A stretch of 64,000 bases of DNA from Dendrolimus kikuchii (GCA_019925095.2 CM034389.1:20013435-20077434); one strand, 5' to 3'. Shown: positions 1-11,310, counted from the stretch's first letter. The notes: generated from the sequence alone by a model not told the origin. Made by a program: numbers and translations.

Positions 1-1873
1 ACTTTGTTAAGATAGTTATGTACAATCGACCAAAGCGGCGATGAACCACCCATAAAGCTTAAATGGCCTGGCAAAAACTTTCGCTAACAACGCAATGAAA
101 CGCGCACAAGTTAAACATCAGTTTTAAGGGGTAGGGTTTTATTGTTACCTGTTTTGCGTTTTACAAGGAGGCAATAAAATTGAACTCCGTAAACAAAGCG
201 AGAGCAAATTACAAAACAAAAAGAGCGTCCTCAATCGACAAAGTGCATATTGCAACTAAACACGAGTAATTGTTTCTTTTAGTTTAAATTTTCAGAAACG
301 TCCTGATTGGTGTATATGGAATTTGAGAGTACGTACATGGATGTCGTAACTGTATGAGCCCTTCAAAAGCAAAATGTTAGAGAACTGATCAAGGAGGAAT
401 TTAGCTGACCTTAGTTTTCATAACAGGGATGATACCTAGGATACTGTTTATCCCGAGAAATGGAAAAGTTTTCCTGAAATCAGACTCGAAGTTGTGAGTG
501 TTTATACACTAGCTACATATTAAATCATCGTATACTATCGTTTTTACTCGTCTAAGACTGTTGATAAAAGATATGAAAATGCAAAAAAATTTCTATCTTC
601 ATATCTTTCATCTATCTATCCCATAGGCATGTTTCTGTGTATAACGAGGTACATGCGAGCGCAGCCGCGTCGAAAGCCTCACATCATATTTGTAAGCAAT
701 CTTCACAAAGCCAGTTTAAACTGAACCTGTTTCTAATAATCATAATGTCATCAGGGTTTTGATCTTTTCATAATAGTGTTAAAATGTAACGCAATTTGTA
801 AATAACCAATGGCTGATGAAACATGTACGTACATATACATAATATGTCATTATTTTCAGATTATCAAAGCACGTTCTCTGCAGCTGGTATTATCATGTTC
901 TCAGAAAACTACTTTTGCTAGTCTTTATAGTACTGCCAGATACTAAAATTATAAAGAATGTAGTTGTCAAAGTAAGTAAGTAAGGTCATAAGTTATTTTT
1001 AAGTTATCATCAAACAACTTGAAAGAATAATAGTTATCTCGTTTTTAGGAATTTTGTATAAATACCATTACACAGGAAGATTATAAAAAATAATTTACTT
1101 AGAATTAATTTTATATTATTTTATTTATATTTTATTTTAATTTTAGTTTTTTACTATTGTATATATATTTTTAAGTTAGGTTTATTTATAGGATATTTTA
1201 GTTTTTGTTAATAGATGTAAGACTTCGTTTATTTATAGTATTTAATTATACTTTTAAAGTAAAAAAAAAATATTTAATATTAAAAATTACAATTAAAATA
1301 TGTATAATATTCTAAGCTTTCACCCAAATTTTCAGCTTTTTATCTTAAGTAATTTTCGAGCTTTTTGGAAACTTTGGCTGATGGAGCCCTGGCTCGTTCG
1401 TCAGTCTGCTGAGCCTCGTGTTGCGGAGTAGTAGTAATCTAGATTTGATATGCGTCAGCGGACGTCATACTACCAACCAATAGGTGTAAGTAACATGGGT
1501 AAAATCTCAACTACAAATAAAACATCACCAGCTTTTCAGGTAGAGACCGGTTAACCCCTTTTTCCAGTTTCCTGGAGAATTATAAGTCTTGTATTATTAA
1601 GAAATCTCGAAGTTAACTATACCTGTAAACCATATGAAGTCGTACTTAAAAAAGAGAAGAAATTGAGTATAACATTTCATGTAAAGTCCGCGCCACAAAA
1701 TAAATCCCACGGAAAATAAAGGAACTTAACGTGGGAGCTGCACTATTTGATAGAAATTTGTTTGTAAGGTAGCCAGGCAATAAATTTACAGCTTTAACTA
1801 TGGAATATTTTGTAATTATTATTCAGTAATTACTTACATCGATTTCAACTAAAAACTAAATTAAATTAATCTA
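1..1873. other. AT-rich stretch without recognised gene
   Basis: No convincing open frame, RNA gene or element ends were found. The part around 1080-1320 is almost pure A/T. This is probably intergenic DNA or old unrecognisable repeat. Confidence 0.5.
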
Positions 1874-2119
1874 TTTTTTTTTAATAATGGACAGACAAAC
1901 ACACACATTGTATATTCCCAAACTAAGCAAGTTACGATTGTGTTATGGGTAATATACAACCGACCACTCTGGGGCCGTACCCAGACATCCAGACAGACTA
2001 CAGTAAATAACATAAAGTACGTTTTCGAAATTTACCATGCCTGGAATCGAACCTGGAGCCTCTGCTTTCCAGCGAGTTCAGCCGGTTAAATCTTGGCCCG
2101 TTCAACCACAGAGGCTGTC
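1874..2119 (-). repeat. tRNA-derived SINE, copy 1
   Basis: Read on the minus strand, this repeat starts near 2119 with a tRNA-like head. A box A-like motif (TGGTTGAACGG) lies at 2098-2108 and a perfect box B (GGTTCGATTCC) at 2043-2053. That is the spacing of an internal RNA polymerase III promoter. The non-tRNA body runs to an A-rich 3' end at 1874-1882 (poly-T on the plus strand). A second, truncated copy lies at 31798-31975. The tRNA-like part does not fold into a full cloverleaf by eye, so this is a retroposon and not a tRNA gene. The A-rich tail means a LINE machinery mobilised it; which one is unknown. Confidence 0.75.
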
Positions 2120-2159
2120 AAGATTTATGGATTAGCAAATAATTACTTGAGTTACTTAC

Positions 2160-2242
2160 TAGACCGGGATATGTGGCGCGTACTTGGGGAGGCATACGTC
2201 CAGCAGTGGACTGAGATTGGCTGAAGAAGAAGAAGAAGAAAT
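2160..2242 (+). pseudogene. 5'-truncated LINE: last 20 codons plus (GAA)n tail
   Basis: From 2162 the frame reads DRDMWRVLGEAYVQQWTEIG and stops with TGA at 2222-2224, directly followed by a GAA microsatellite. I recognise this as the extreme C-terminus of an RTE-type LINE polyprotein (consensus GEAYVQQWTE-G). The simple-repeat tail right after the stop is typical of such LINEs. Everything upstream is missing, so this is a dead 5'-truncated insertion. Confidence 0.7.
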
Positions 2243-2785
2243 AATTACTCTGGCAGGATTAAGCAATGCGATTGCAGCGCCGCGTCTATGGGACTTCTTT
2301 TGTGGGGCGGACTCTATGTACCGACTTCCGCGTGTTAATTCTTTTATCAGAGAATTTACAAAACCGTTATAGTAATTAAGTGATTAAATAAAAATCAATA
2401 CACGCAGTAATGTCGTGTTATGTTGTTATTGACGAGATAACCCTTATTAGCCGATAGCCCGCCCCCCTAGTGCTTGACAACACGCTGACTCAATCACTGT
2501 ATGTAATTTACAATGCCTTACTTAATAATTACAACCCTATTAATCGGATTTGCTTACGAATATTTTAATCGTATACTAGTAAACTAATGGCCGTTCCTAT
2601 ATTACCCACCGTTCGCTTACCTTACTATCAATTAAACACAATATCTCATTCCAATTATATGAATCTTAAAAAATATTTGATCTATTGTAATATGCATAAC
2701 TATACGATTACCAAGCACTGGCGGTGAAAAACATCGTTATGAAACGAGATAAGCGTTGTGTGACACTGGTCAATCCTCCTTGGAC

Positions 2786-3140
2786 CTAGAGATGCCACGA
2801 ATAGTGGTTTGGCCGAATACCGAACAGCGAATATTCGGTCACGCTCTCGGCCGAAGCGCCGAATATTCGGCTACCGAGTGAAATAATTAAAACTATGTTT
2901 TAACAGTTTTAGAGCGATTTAAAATGATTTTTTATTGGATTCTGACATTTTAAAAACTGGCTGAAAAAAAATGAATTAACATCGCACTGTTAAAACGTAG
3001 TTTAATTATTATTTTTTAATAATATTTTTTTAAATTTTTAATGAATATACAATTTCGAGCAATATGTGCATTTTTTTCACAATTTATTTTATGGTACTCG
3101 GCCGAATAGAACAGCAGCCGAATATTCGTGTCATCTCTAC
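2786..3140. mobile_element. hAT-like MITE with nested insertion
   Basis: The ends form an inverted repeat: TAGAGATGCCACGAAT on the left, and TAGAGATGACACGAAT when the right end is read on the minus strand. Subterminal CGAATATTCGGC motifs lie inside both ends. The flanks CCTTGGAC and CGTGGGAC match at 6 of 8 positions, consistent with an old 8-bp target duplication of the hAT type. There is no transposase. Another small element is inserted at 2882-3010. Confidence 0.55.
2882..3010. mobile_element. small MITE nested in hAT-like MITE
   Basis: The element is about 129 bp with ~30-bp imperfect inverted ends of the AATAATTAAAACTA / GTTTTAACAGT type. The left end is at 2882-2918 and the right end at 2981-3010. 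The ends are related to the perfect palindrome at 5493-5586, so the two belong to one family. Confidence 0.6.
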
Positions 3141-3412
3141 GTGGGACCTATACAGTCCGTTCTCCTAAAAATGGATAAATCTAAGGCCAACAACATATGT
3201 AAGTTTATAAGTTGATATTATTTATTGATTACCTGTGCTAGTGACACTCACCGTTCGCGTTACCATGACAAGGTATTTAGCAGTGAATTGCAACGGCGCG
3301 GACAAAAAAAAGCAACCGCAGCGCCATATTTTTCGCAATATTGCACTGTCCCACGGATACGACATCGTTTATCGGGATCAAACGTATTCTAAGTGCTAAC
3401 ACGGGATATAAT

Positions 3413-4343
3413 GGGCCATCCACAAATTACGTCAACCGAATTCATGATTTTTTTGACCTCTCCCCCGTCCTTGTCCACAGCTAGTCATTTTCGTGACACT
3501 CCTCCCACCCTAGCTAGTGTGACATCCCATATTTTGCAATTATACATCAAGAAATCATTGAATTAAAACAGCAGTTCCGTAATTAGTTATATTTCCATTT
3601 CAATTACAATGATTCGAGATTCTTTACATTGTCAGAGAATTTGAAACTGAAAACGCCTGTTAACATGTTTTTACAACAAGTCTTTTACCGTCCAGACCAT
3701 TCAACTCTGTAATACACTACCACTAAATATCAAGCAGACACGATCTTTTAAGAAATTAGTTAAAGACTACTATCTCAAGCTATAAATATAATAATAATAT
3801 AATAATAGTATATAATAATAGTGTTATTGTTTACTTTTGTACCTATATAATATATGTATTTATGTATATATTGTAGTAGGTACATAATTATTGTTTATAT
3901 TTATTAAATTAAGATAATTTAATAAATATAAACAACAATTATATATATTACCATTTATTAATTAACAAATTAAATTATTGTATGAGTGCCGGTTTAGCAG
4001 CTACCGACTTTGTTGTACTTCCTATACTCTATCCAGAGGTTGTCTGGAAGAAATCACCATGGGCGATAAGACCGCCGATTGTTGTATCTTGATTTTATGT
4101 AGCATTTTTGTACATTCTATTTTATTCAAAATCTTTAATCATTTAAACACTGCTCATAAATATAGAGTTGGAAATACTTTGAAGTTTTTCGTTAATACCT
4201 AGTTCAAACTTCGTGTTTTAAAGCTTAAATATATTAGATTTTGAAATGTGACGTCACGAAATTTTTGGACCCCTCACCCCTTGCCTAGTTAACCCCCTCC
4301 CCTCTTAACGTGTGACTGTGTGTGTGAAATTTATGGATGGCCC
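3413..4343. mobile_element. TIR element (GGGCCATCCA ends) with a LINE fragment inside
   Basis: The left end reads GGGCCATCCACAAATTACGT. The right end, on the minus strand, reads GGGCCATCCATAAATTTCAC. Both are followed by C-rich subterminal tracts (around 3459-3515 and 4260-4310). The element is 931 bp with no transposase frame; a LINE fragment occupies the middle. No clear target duplication was seen, so the superfamily is left open. Confidence 0.55.
3663..4145 (+). pseudogene. LINE C-terminal fragment plus 3' UTR
   Basis: The frame 3663-3785 encodes ...SFTVQTIQLCNTLP... and ends in ...FKKLVKDYYLKL before a TAA at 3783-3785. This matches the C-terminal signature of many LINE reverse transcriptase proteins (SF-V-x-LWN-x-LP ... 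FK-x-x-VK-x-HY). The usual tryptophan of LWN is cysteine here. The following AT-rich stretch and the block at 4045-4100 (GATAAGACCGCCGATTGT) look like the 3' UTR of the same LINE; the same block recurs at 57905-57945. It is dead: the 5' part is absent and upstream frames are broken. Confidence 0.6.
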
Positions 4344-4462
4344 CTAAGCTCCCCTAGCATTTAAATCCGCTTTTACATGGCGCTCTAGCAGAGAGATACA
4401 CCATTATAAAAAATGGCCAAAAATTCTAAAAGTTGTATATGTAATCTGCAGGCCCGAATCAG

Positions 4463-4476
4463 CCCCCCCCCCCCCC
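4463..4476. repeat. 14-base poly-C run
   Basis: An uninterrupted C homopolymer in AT-rich surroundings. Its length may be unreliable in assembly. Confidence 0.8.
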
Positions 4477-4789
4477 ATTACTAGTTTTCGCTTTTACATT
4501 CATTGTACAAACACCACCTCGCTACAGATTTATTATATATAGATAAATAGATGTTGTATAAATATCATATTATTTCCTTGTTATTTATCTATAAGTATTA
4601 TATTTTGCTATCTTGGAAAATAACAAGGCGTATAAACATCGGCTTGTATCAAGCGTCAGTTATAAGGTTTCAAAAACAAGTCGTTTTCATACCCACCCTA
4701 CTGAATTTTCAGCTTTAGTTTCATCATAAAATATGTTTTTGTACATTTTCATTTAATTATAACATATATCTTATTTTCTGTGAATCCCT

Positions 4790-5240
4790 GCAACCAGTAT
4801 AAATATTATAAATACCAAACTATGTCTGTCTATTATTTTTCGGAATATAATGTATTCCCGTTTTTTCTAGGGGAAATTTCAAAATGCGTCCATGTAACTA
4901 TTACGCAGATGTGATCTTTTTTTGTATTGTTACTGGGATCTGTTTACCTAAATTTAGTTACTTTGTAGTCTCTAATATCCTCAAATGTCAATTGATTTCA
5001 TGCTTTGAATTATAGATTACTGATGCATCCAGGCCTTAGCGATGGAATAAGGACACTGAAAGCTATAAACGCCCTATAAAAACTATATCTCTGAAACGCT
5101 TACATAATAAAATGGTGCCCGTTTTTGCCGCTTTTCGACGTAATTTTTTTTTATAATTTTTTATAAACTAAATTATAGAAACAGATACCAAGCCTGATTT
5201 GGTCTAGAATATTGAAGTATTTATGTTTTAAACAATAATA
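4790..5240 (+). repeat. degenerate Helitron-like fragment
   Basis: TATAAATATTATAAATACC followed by a GTCTGTCTA stretch resembles the 5' region of the lepidopteran Helitrons found elsewhere in the window, but there is no intact terminus. Low confidence. Confidence 0.25.
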
Positions 5241-5492
5241 TGTTTGCAACATGGCCTGTGGAAAGAAGTCATGTAGTATCTAGGGGCTTTTTGGAGTTTC
5301 ATTTTTACTGAGTTTGCCGATTGTCATTCCAACTTTTTGTGTTCTTCTGTCATGTCTCTACTACCAAAAATTTAATTTTGTTGTAGAAAAAATATACTTC
5401 TTCAAATAGCTACTTCCTTGATAAATCAAGGTGATATTCATATCTCATTTTAACGTAACCATTTCTAATCACTTTCAAAAATGGCTTTAACC

Positions 5493-5586
5493 TAATAAAA
5501 CTACGTTTTAACGGTTTTAAGCGCGGTAATTTTATTTGATCAAATAAAATTACCGCGCTTAAAACCGTTAAAACGTAGTTTTATTA
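5493..5586. repeat. perfect 94-bp palindrome (47-bp arms, no spacer)
   Basis: The centre lies between 5539 and 5540 (TTTGA|TCAAA). I checked every paired position from 5493 to 5586 and found no mismatch. The outer part (AAAACTACGTTTTAACGG) matches the ends of the nested MITE at 2882-3010, so this is probably a young, minimal fold-back MITE of that family. Confidence 0.9.
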
Positions 5587-5888
5587 TGTATACAAGTCGC
5601 GAAAACTTAAGAAAATATGGCTTTAACCTTTTTATTTTATACTCGAAAAATAAACTAATGTGACTGTAACTGTGAGCGAAGAACGGAGCGTGTATGAGAA
5701 TAAACCTGAGTGCTTAGTGCGAGTTTTTTACTATTCGATAATGTTCAAATTAACGCAATTTTCACGTGATGGCGTTTCGTCACTCGTGATCAAGTAGTAA
5801 AAAGACTTCGCACTAACCACAATGTAGTTCTTTCAACCAGCACACTTACCGGCGCAAATTCAATATTTGTTTCAGGTGAAATCGTTAG

Positions 5889-6166
5889 TTTTTTATTTAT
5901 TGCATAAGTTCAGCACACAGGCAGACGGCCCACCTGATGGAAAGCGGTTACCATGAAATGCGCTACGGCTCTCTAAAGGGAGGCTGTAACCTGGTCACTA
6001 ATGCCGGAATACAACTCAAAGTTGTTATGGCGACATACTCTAGACTAGGGATGGTAGCTATCCAGACAGGCAAAGACCCTTCCACCTGGCTGTCAGTTGT
6101 TGTCTCACCTGTTACCACAGGCCGCCCGGCCTCAGGAAATTATATTCTTTCTCCGTTGCTGTACGA
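5889..6166 (-). repeat. SINE-like family A, copy 1
   Basis: Family A is the commonest repeat here. Its sense strand begins near CCGTGCAGGAACGGAG, runs ~310 bp through GTAAGAGGCGACAAAACAAC, and ends ...CTGCTGAACTCGTGCAATAAA with an A-rich tail. This copy is in reverse, with the T-rich tail at 5889 and the head at 6166. Short open frames across it are chance products. Most copies share one 5' end, which favours a SINE over truncated LINEs, but I see no clear polymerase III boxes. Confidence 0.7.
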
Positions 6167-6582
6167 ATAAAAAGCGGTGTAAGTACCTCGGCAAGAGTAA
6201 GTGCATTCCGGTCGCCTGTTTAAGACGCACTAGTTATTTTCTTAATTTTCCAATTTCCGTCGTCGTCTTCAATAGACGCCATAGAAAAACGAATTGACGA
6301 CCTCAGCAACCAGTGAGTCCTCTATAAGCATCCATACAAACAGTCCACCGGACAAATATACCTGTGCTGGTAGGAATGTGCAGGTCAACTAAATCGATAC
6401 CGGGCCCCAATATTGCTATTACAATATTGCCAGAATAATCGAACACTGGCGCAATAATGATTACTTTTGTCTGAAAAAACAACCATTAATGACGCCATTT
6501 GTCGACTAATGTAAAAGCAGAATTAGGACCCTGGTCTATTTGCATATACGCTCAGATGTACCTGCAAATTCACACCTAACCT

Positions 6583-6650
6583 AGCCCTAGATAACTAGCA
6601 TTAGAATTAAAAATATATGAGAATGACATAATGACGACTTTGAAAAGATT
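6583..6650. repeat. degenerate half-copy of the 6728 MITE
   Basis: CCTAG, then CATTAG, then AAAATATATG-GAATGACA occur in the same order and spacing as in the MITE immediately to the right. It looks like a decayed relative. Confidence 0.4.
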
Positions 6651-6727
6651 AATTAGAATTGGGCCCCCTGATCACTAGCGTGTTTAAAACGGCTATAATC
6701 TACCGTACACCGGATAGGTCTATCTGT

Positions 6728-6906
6728 ACAGTGTACAGCCCCCCTAGACAAGTGGCATTAGCGCTAAACGAATAGAATGAAAATATATGGAAATGACAGG
6801 GAATGACAAAATACTTAGTATTTTGTCATTCCCTTTTATTGCTGGTGGATTTTCAGACAAGCTGAGGGGCGCTAACTGTGACTTGTCTAGGGGGGCTGTA
6901 CACTGT
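6728..6906. mobile_element. MITE with perfect 26-bp inverted ends
   Basis: The ends begin ACAGTGTACAGCCCCCCTAG on both strands and match perfectly for 26 bp (6728-6753 and 6881-6906). The centre contains a second palindrome (AATACTTAGTATT within GGAATGACAAA...). The element is 179 bp and non-coding. It abuts a family A fragment on its right. Confidence 0.8.
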
Positions 6907-7011
6907 CGCCTATAAACATTCGCAACACTAGGTAGATATGTATTACAAATGTGCTGGCATACTCTTAGATGTGACTGGAACCTGGCCACTAATGCCGGAA
7001 CACAACATAGC
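6907..7011 (-). repeat. SINE-like family A fragment
   Basis: Matches the middle of family A, from CGCCTATAAACATTCGCAAC to CACTAATGCCGGAACACAAC. Its left edge coincides with the right end of the MITE, and both family A ends are missing. Confidence 0.6.
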
Positions 7012-8760
7012 GTCAATCGTAGGTTTGCTAGATTTCAATATTCTGATATTTCCAAAGGGCACGCCACATGGCACGCCACTATCTTTTTAAAAATATTTCT
7101 AAGCGAAACTCGTTAAATAAATGTTTAAAATTTTTGATAGCTTTTCAATATGCATTTCGGCTAACGCCATTTCTACTCAAGGTAATACCATTTTTACTAT
7201 TATTCTACCGCGACGATATCGAGAACACATTGTGGATTTATTAGAATACAAAATTTTGATGCTGTTGATCACAATGGAATCTTGCTTTGAATATCTTCGC
7301 AACGCCAGTATTTAAAAACAGCAGAATTGGACTCCTGCACAAGTAGACTTCTCTGGTAGGCTGTAGAGTTTGTGGCAGTCATAACAGGCTTTCCTTTTTA
7401 ATCAAAATTACTACGAATCCCTAAAAAGAATGACAATCGTGTCAAGTTTAGCCCTTGCGGTTAAATAAAAACATATTAATGACGTATACGACTCTTATCG
7501 TTTTTTACATCCCCCTAGTAACACGTATCTGTAGGCTAGCTGTGCCAAACCAAACAATAAAACTGGGTAAGTGCGTATCGGTCCTCACAGATTAACAAGT
7601 TCTGTAGAGGCAATTAAAGTCCAGAGTTTTTTGTTTTTGCCACAGAACCCTAAAAAAACAGTTATCTCAAATATCTAACATTCAAAGATTCCTCTACAAA
7701 CTATTTTTTGTTGAAAATAAATGTTTTAACCTTAATTAAAACTACCTTTTAACCTGTAATTTAATTCGCCCGTTAGAAATAATTTTAGTTATAGTGCTAG
7801 CCGCGAAAAAGTGCTTGATTATTTTCAGAATTCTACACGCCATAGTTAATAATCTTTATGACTACTTAATAAAAAAATATAAATTTTAATTAAATTTAAA
7901 GTTTAATATACTTACTTATCTCTTCAACAATATGCCATATATCAATCTACACTAAAATACAAATATCATATAATTACACTTACATAATATTTTTTTAAAT
8001 TTATTTAAGCGACATTGAATTTTTAGTTTATTCACAATTTCACTACAACATTTAGTGGCATTTAAAATACACCTCTTTGACAAATTTTATCTATATAGCC
8101 CACGTAGACACAAATGTAATTTGAAAAAATGCTCATATAGCTATAGAACCCTGAAAACATATATCTAATCTAATCTAGGTATAAACAGTATTTATTACGA
8201 AGATAAATGCGATAATCGTTGTAAAATGTGAGTGACATCACTCAGGTATATAAATAACAATAGAGAAATTAAAAATAATAAAACTTTCGTTTTATCGGTC
8301 AAATAAATAATATAATTTATTATCAGCATGCATCACTAGAAAAAGCAATAGTATATTTGCATGAAGGCTTAATTAATTATCAGACAATTTGGATTATGAT
8401 TAGGTCATGTATATAAACTAAGCCAATTATAATATAACAAATAATATCAGATTAACGGACAGTAGGTATACCCGCCAGGCACGCTTCTCCAAGGCGACTT
8501 GACGAGTTGGACATTTCGATTATCTCGATGCGCAGGTTTCATCACGATGATTTCATTCACCGTCAGCACTTGGTAATTGTAACATTACGCACATCAAATC
8601 AGAAAGCTTTTTTGGCCTGTTTTCAAACAATTTTTTTTATTACATGCTCCTTCGCCACATTTCAAAAACCATAATCAAAATGTATTTTTTAAGATCGACG
8701 TGAAAAATAAAATCATCTTAAAACTGTGAAAAATATCTCCTTCATTAAGGATATGAAGGA
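7012..8760. other. AT-rich stretch without recognised gene
   Basis: Short open frames (for example 7121-7315) show no recognisable domain or splice context. I see no further element ends. Confidence 0.4.
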
Positions 8761-8763
8761 AAT

Positions 8764-8807
8764 GAAAACATGAAGGATATGAAGAAGTTCCTATCCTTCA
8801 TGTTTTC
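8764..8807. repeat. hairpin with 16-bp arms
   Basis: GAAAACATGAAGGATA at 8764-8779 pairs perfectly with TATCCTTCATGTTTTC at 8792-8807 across a 12-base loop. The function is unknown; it may be the core of an old MITE. Confidence 0.7.
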
Positions 8808-9057
8808 CATTAACTATTTAATAATTAAAAATAATTTAAACTAACTAGAAAACAATATAGTATGAGAATCAACCAAAGAACCAATCAGCATTTTCCAAAA
8901 TATAGGTTGAGAGTCGCCACCCACACGTTGGGTCACAAGTAAATATTGAGTAGGCCATGAAAAATAGAAAGATGCATCGATCGACTGAAACCACTGCCTA
9001 CAAAATAAATGGGACGTGAAAAAAAATACATCCTTCTCTGTGAATTAGCACTCCTTA

Positions 9058-9166
9058 TACATACATACATAACTTCACGCCAGTTCCCTCGCGGGGTAGG
9101 CACAAACAACAGAGCGCCATTTAGGCTTATTCTTACACTTGCTTCTTTGACATTCATAGCTCTTGT
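9058..9166 (-). repeat. truncated LINE 3' end, (ATGT)n tail
   Basis: Nearly the same sequence as the 3' part of the LINE insertion at 44482-44764, including the ATGTATGTATG tail on the minus strand and the MNVKEAS peptide. Here only ~110 bp remain. Confidence 0.6.
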
Positions 9167-9199
9167 AGTTATTTATAATTATTTGTTTAATTAAACTAT

Positions 9200-9360
9200 C
9201 ATAATTTTCTTACCACTTCAATAAAATCTTATGTCCCTGCTCCATCTGGAATAGTATTACTGTTAGTGACTGTGCTGTGACACGCAGATGTAGCCAAGGT
9301 TTAATGCGTTATTTAAGATGCGATATTGTTAATGACGCTAAACATTGTCCCTTGTCCCCT
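9200..9360. repeat. MITE-like repeat fragment (family C)
   Basis: Shares CTTATGTCCCT..CT and GTTAATGACG blocks with 9830-10060 and 32245-32600. Ends were not resolved. Confidence 0.35.
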
Positions 9361-9379
9361 TGCTCCTAAAAAGTATCCC

Positions 9380-9640
9380 TTGTCCACCCTCAGGATAAAA
9401 ATCACATTATACCGAATTTCAGTCAAATCAGTCCAGTAGTATTTCCGTAAAAGCATAACAAACACAGAGACAAATATATTTTTATTAGGGAAACTATTCC
9501 ATTTTTCGGGATAACAAGTATCCTATGTTCATCCTTGGCATCGAAGTTATATATATATTCAAAACCGACATATATGTCGGTTTCAGAGTTTTAGCCAAAT
9601 CGATCCAGTAGTTTTATTCCACCAATAATACTAAAATTAT
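9380..9640. repeat. degenerate Helitron-like sequence with 22-bp palindrome
   Basis: Contains the CAGTCAAATCAGTCCAGTAG and GGGATAACAAGTATCCTATG type motifs common in lepidopteran Helitrons. A perfect palindrome (AAACCGACATA/TATGTCGGTTT) lies at 9562-9583. No TC or CTAG terminus was found. Confidence 0.35.
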
Positions 9641-9829
9641 TATATTATATCCCAGGTGGAGTAGGGATAAATGTTTTTCTAATGAAAAGCAAATTGCCCT
9701 CAGCGTGTAAAAGTTCTGCCTGTCTCTTGAACTCCTGCAATAATTATTTTTTTTTAAGTTCTGAGTGTAGAAGTAAAATTGTATTAAATAATTTTATTCA
9801 TCTTGCGAATGCTAAAATAATTTTTTTTG

Positions 9830-10060
9830 TACCTTAATATCAATTGGTATACTGACCGTGGTCCATCTGTTATTGTTAGTGTCAGTTACTGTGTCCAATG
9901 CGTCATATTTATAGCGCTAAAATATAACGCGTTAACGAATAACTACAGCAGTTCACAATCACCAACTGAGTGGTTGTATGTAACAATAAGCGCATATCAA
10001 ATAATGTATTAAAATCTTAGTTACATCTGTGTAACATTAATAGTGCGTTAGTTAAAGTAC
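9830..10060. repeat. MITE-like repeat fragment (family C)
   Basis: Resembles 9200-9360 (CCATCTGTTATTGTTAGTGT; ACGCGTTAACGA). Decayed and non-coding. Confidence 0.3.
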
Positions 10061-11100
10061 TGCAGCACAGGTGTGGCCGAGGTATATGAGATTCTCGTAG
10101 ATATCCATGGCGCATTTCAAATAAATGAGGTTGGAAAAAAATGGAAATTCAGTTTACGGCCACACTCGTCCAAAACGATTAGCGGGTTTCACACATTGTT
10201 TCTATAATAAGGTTGCTTTTATCATTAGCACGTGGTATTTGTAATAATATGCTTAAATATTAGGCCACATTTTTAGGAAATTGGCAAATTATGCGGGAAA
10301 CAGAAAAAATGTAAGAGCGTCTGAATTTTAATATGACACCATAATAATATTAACTATACTTAAATTAACATACAAATACAACTATTATTATGTGCCTGAA
10401 TTACGTAATAAGTCCTTTGACGTTGATTGATTGGAATTTTCATTAATATTCCTTAATTTATAAATCAGAACGCACCCAAATTTAAATCGAATAATTGGCC
10501 AAATATTTTACATACAAAGGCTCCCCTATTAACTTTTCAGAACACCTTTCACCTTATTTACGTCAAGAAAGTAGGAAAGTTTGGGTAATTACAGTATAGT
10601 TATAATTAATTCTACCTATTTTCGAATAGTTTTTCATATTTACAAAGGTTCAAAATTCGTTTCTTTTTAATATTGATTATTGAGAATAATCCGATATCAT
10701 ATGATATTCGTAAATTAACCTTATTATTTAATATTAGTATTTATTCAAACGTTCAGTTTTCAATTTGATATATAGGCAGCCCTTGAGATTATGATTTATG
10801 AATGAATCAAAGTTCAATTTTAAAAGAACCGCGCAAGTTTCATTGTGGTAATCCAATAAAAATCATACAACCCGACGGCCTGACCAATCACAAAGCCCGC
10901 ATGTGGTGTGACATCGGTGGGACGTACCCAACTGACAATCGAAAAATTGTATAAAACTAAACTATAAAACTTAAACATACAATAAGCTAAAAACAAAACT
11001 ATATTGAATTTAAATGTTGATAATGATATTCACCACTTATCAATAACTACTATCATTCTTCAATACAATGATTAAACTCAAAGTTCGCTTCCCCCGCATC
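10061..11100. other. upstream region of the Spot14-like gene
   Basis: No gene seen. Two CCAAT-type motifs occur near 10854 and at 10884-10888 (GACCAATCAC). The stretch just before the TATA box is less AT-rich than its surroundings. A promoter-proximal role is inferred from position only. Confidence 0.4.
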
Positions 11101-11114
11101 GTATGATCGAGTCA

Positions 11115-11120
11115 TATAAA
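11115..11120 (+). promoter_or_regulatory. candidate TATA box of the Spot14-like gene
   Basis: TATAAA about 195 bp upstream of the inferred start codon. It predicts transcription starting near 11145, giving a 5' UTR of roughly 165 bases. A TCAGT initiator-like motif at 11201-11205 is an alternative start without TATA support. Confidence 0.5.
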
Positions 11121-11310
11121 TACGTGGACGCTCCCCACCTCGAACAAAACGTCAAATCTCTTCGTTGCGTGCGGGTGTCGTGTTCATTCGTTCGAAATAG
11201 TCAGTTCGCGTTTCGTAAACCGTGTACTAACGTCAATTTTAAAGTGACATCATTAAAATTTTTGGGGCGTGTGTGTTCAGTGATAATTATACTGTTAAAT
11301 AGCACTAAAG

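Noticed and set aside
2043..2108. Possible tRNA gene (box A and box B on the minus strand)
   Set aside because: No convincing acceptor or anticodon stems, and the sequence continues into a SINE body with an A-rich tail.
4463..4476. Poly-C run as a regulatory or i-motif-forming site
   Set aside because: A lone homopolymer with no supporting context; could be assembly noise.
9009..9194. Overlapping small frames on both strands near 9 kb
   Set aside because: They translate the LINE tail at 9058-9166 and its complement.
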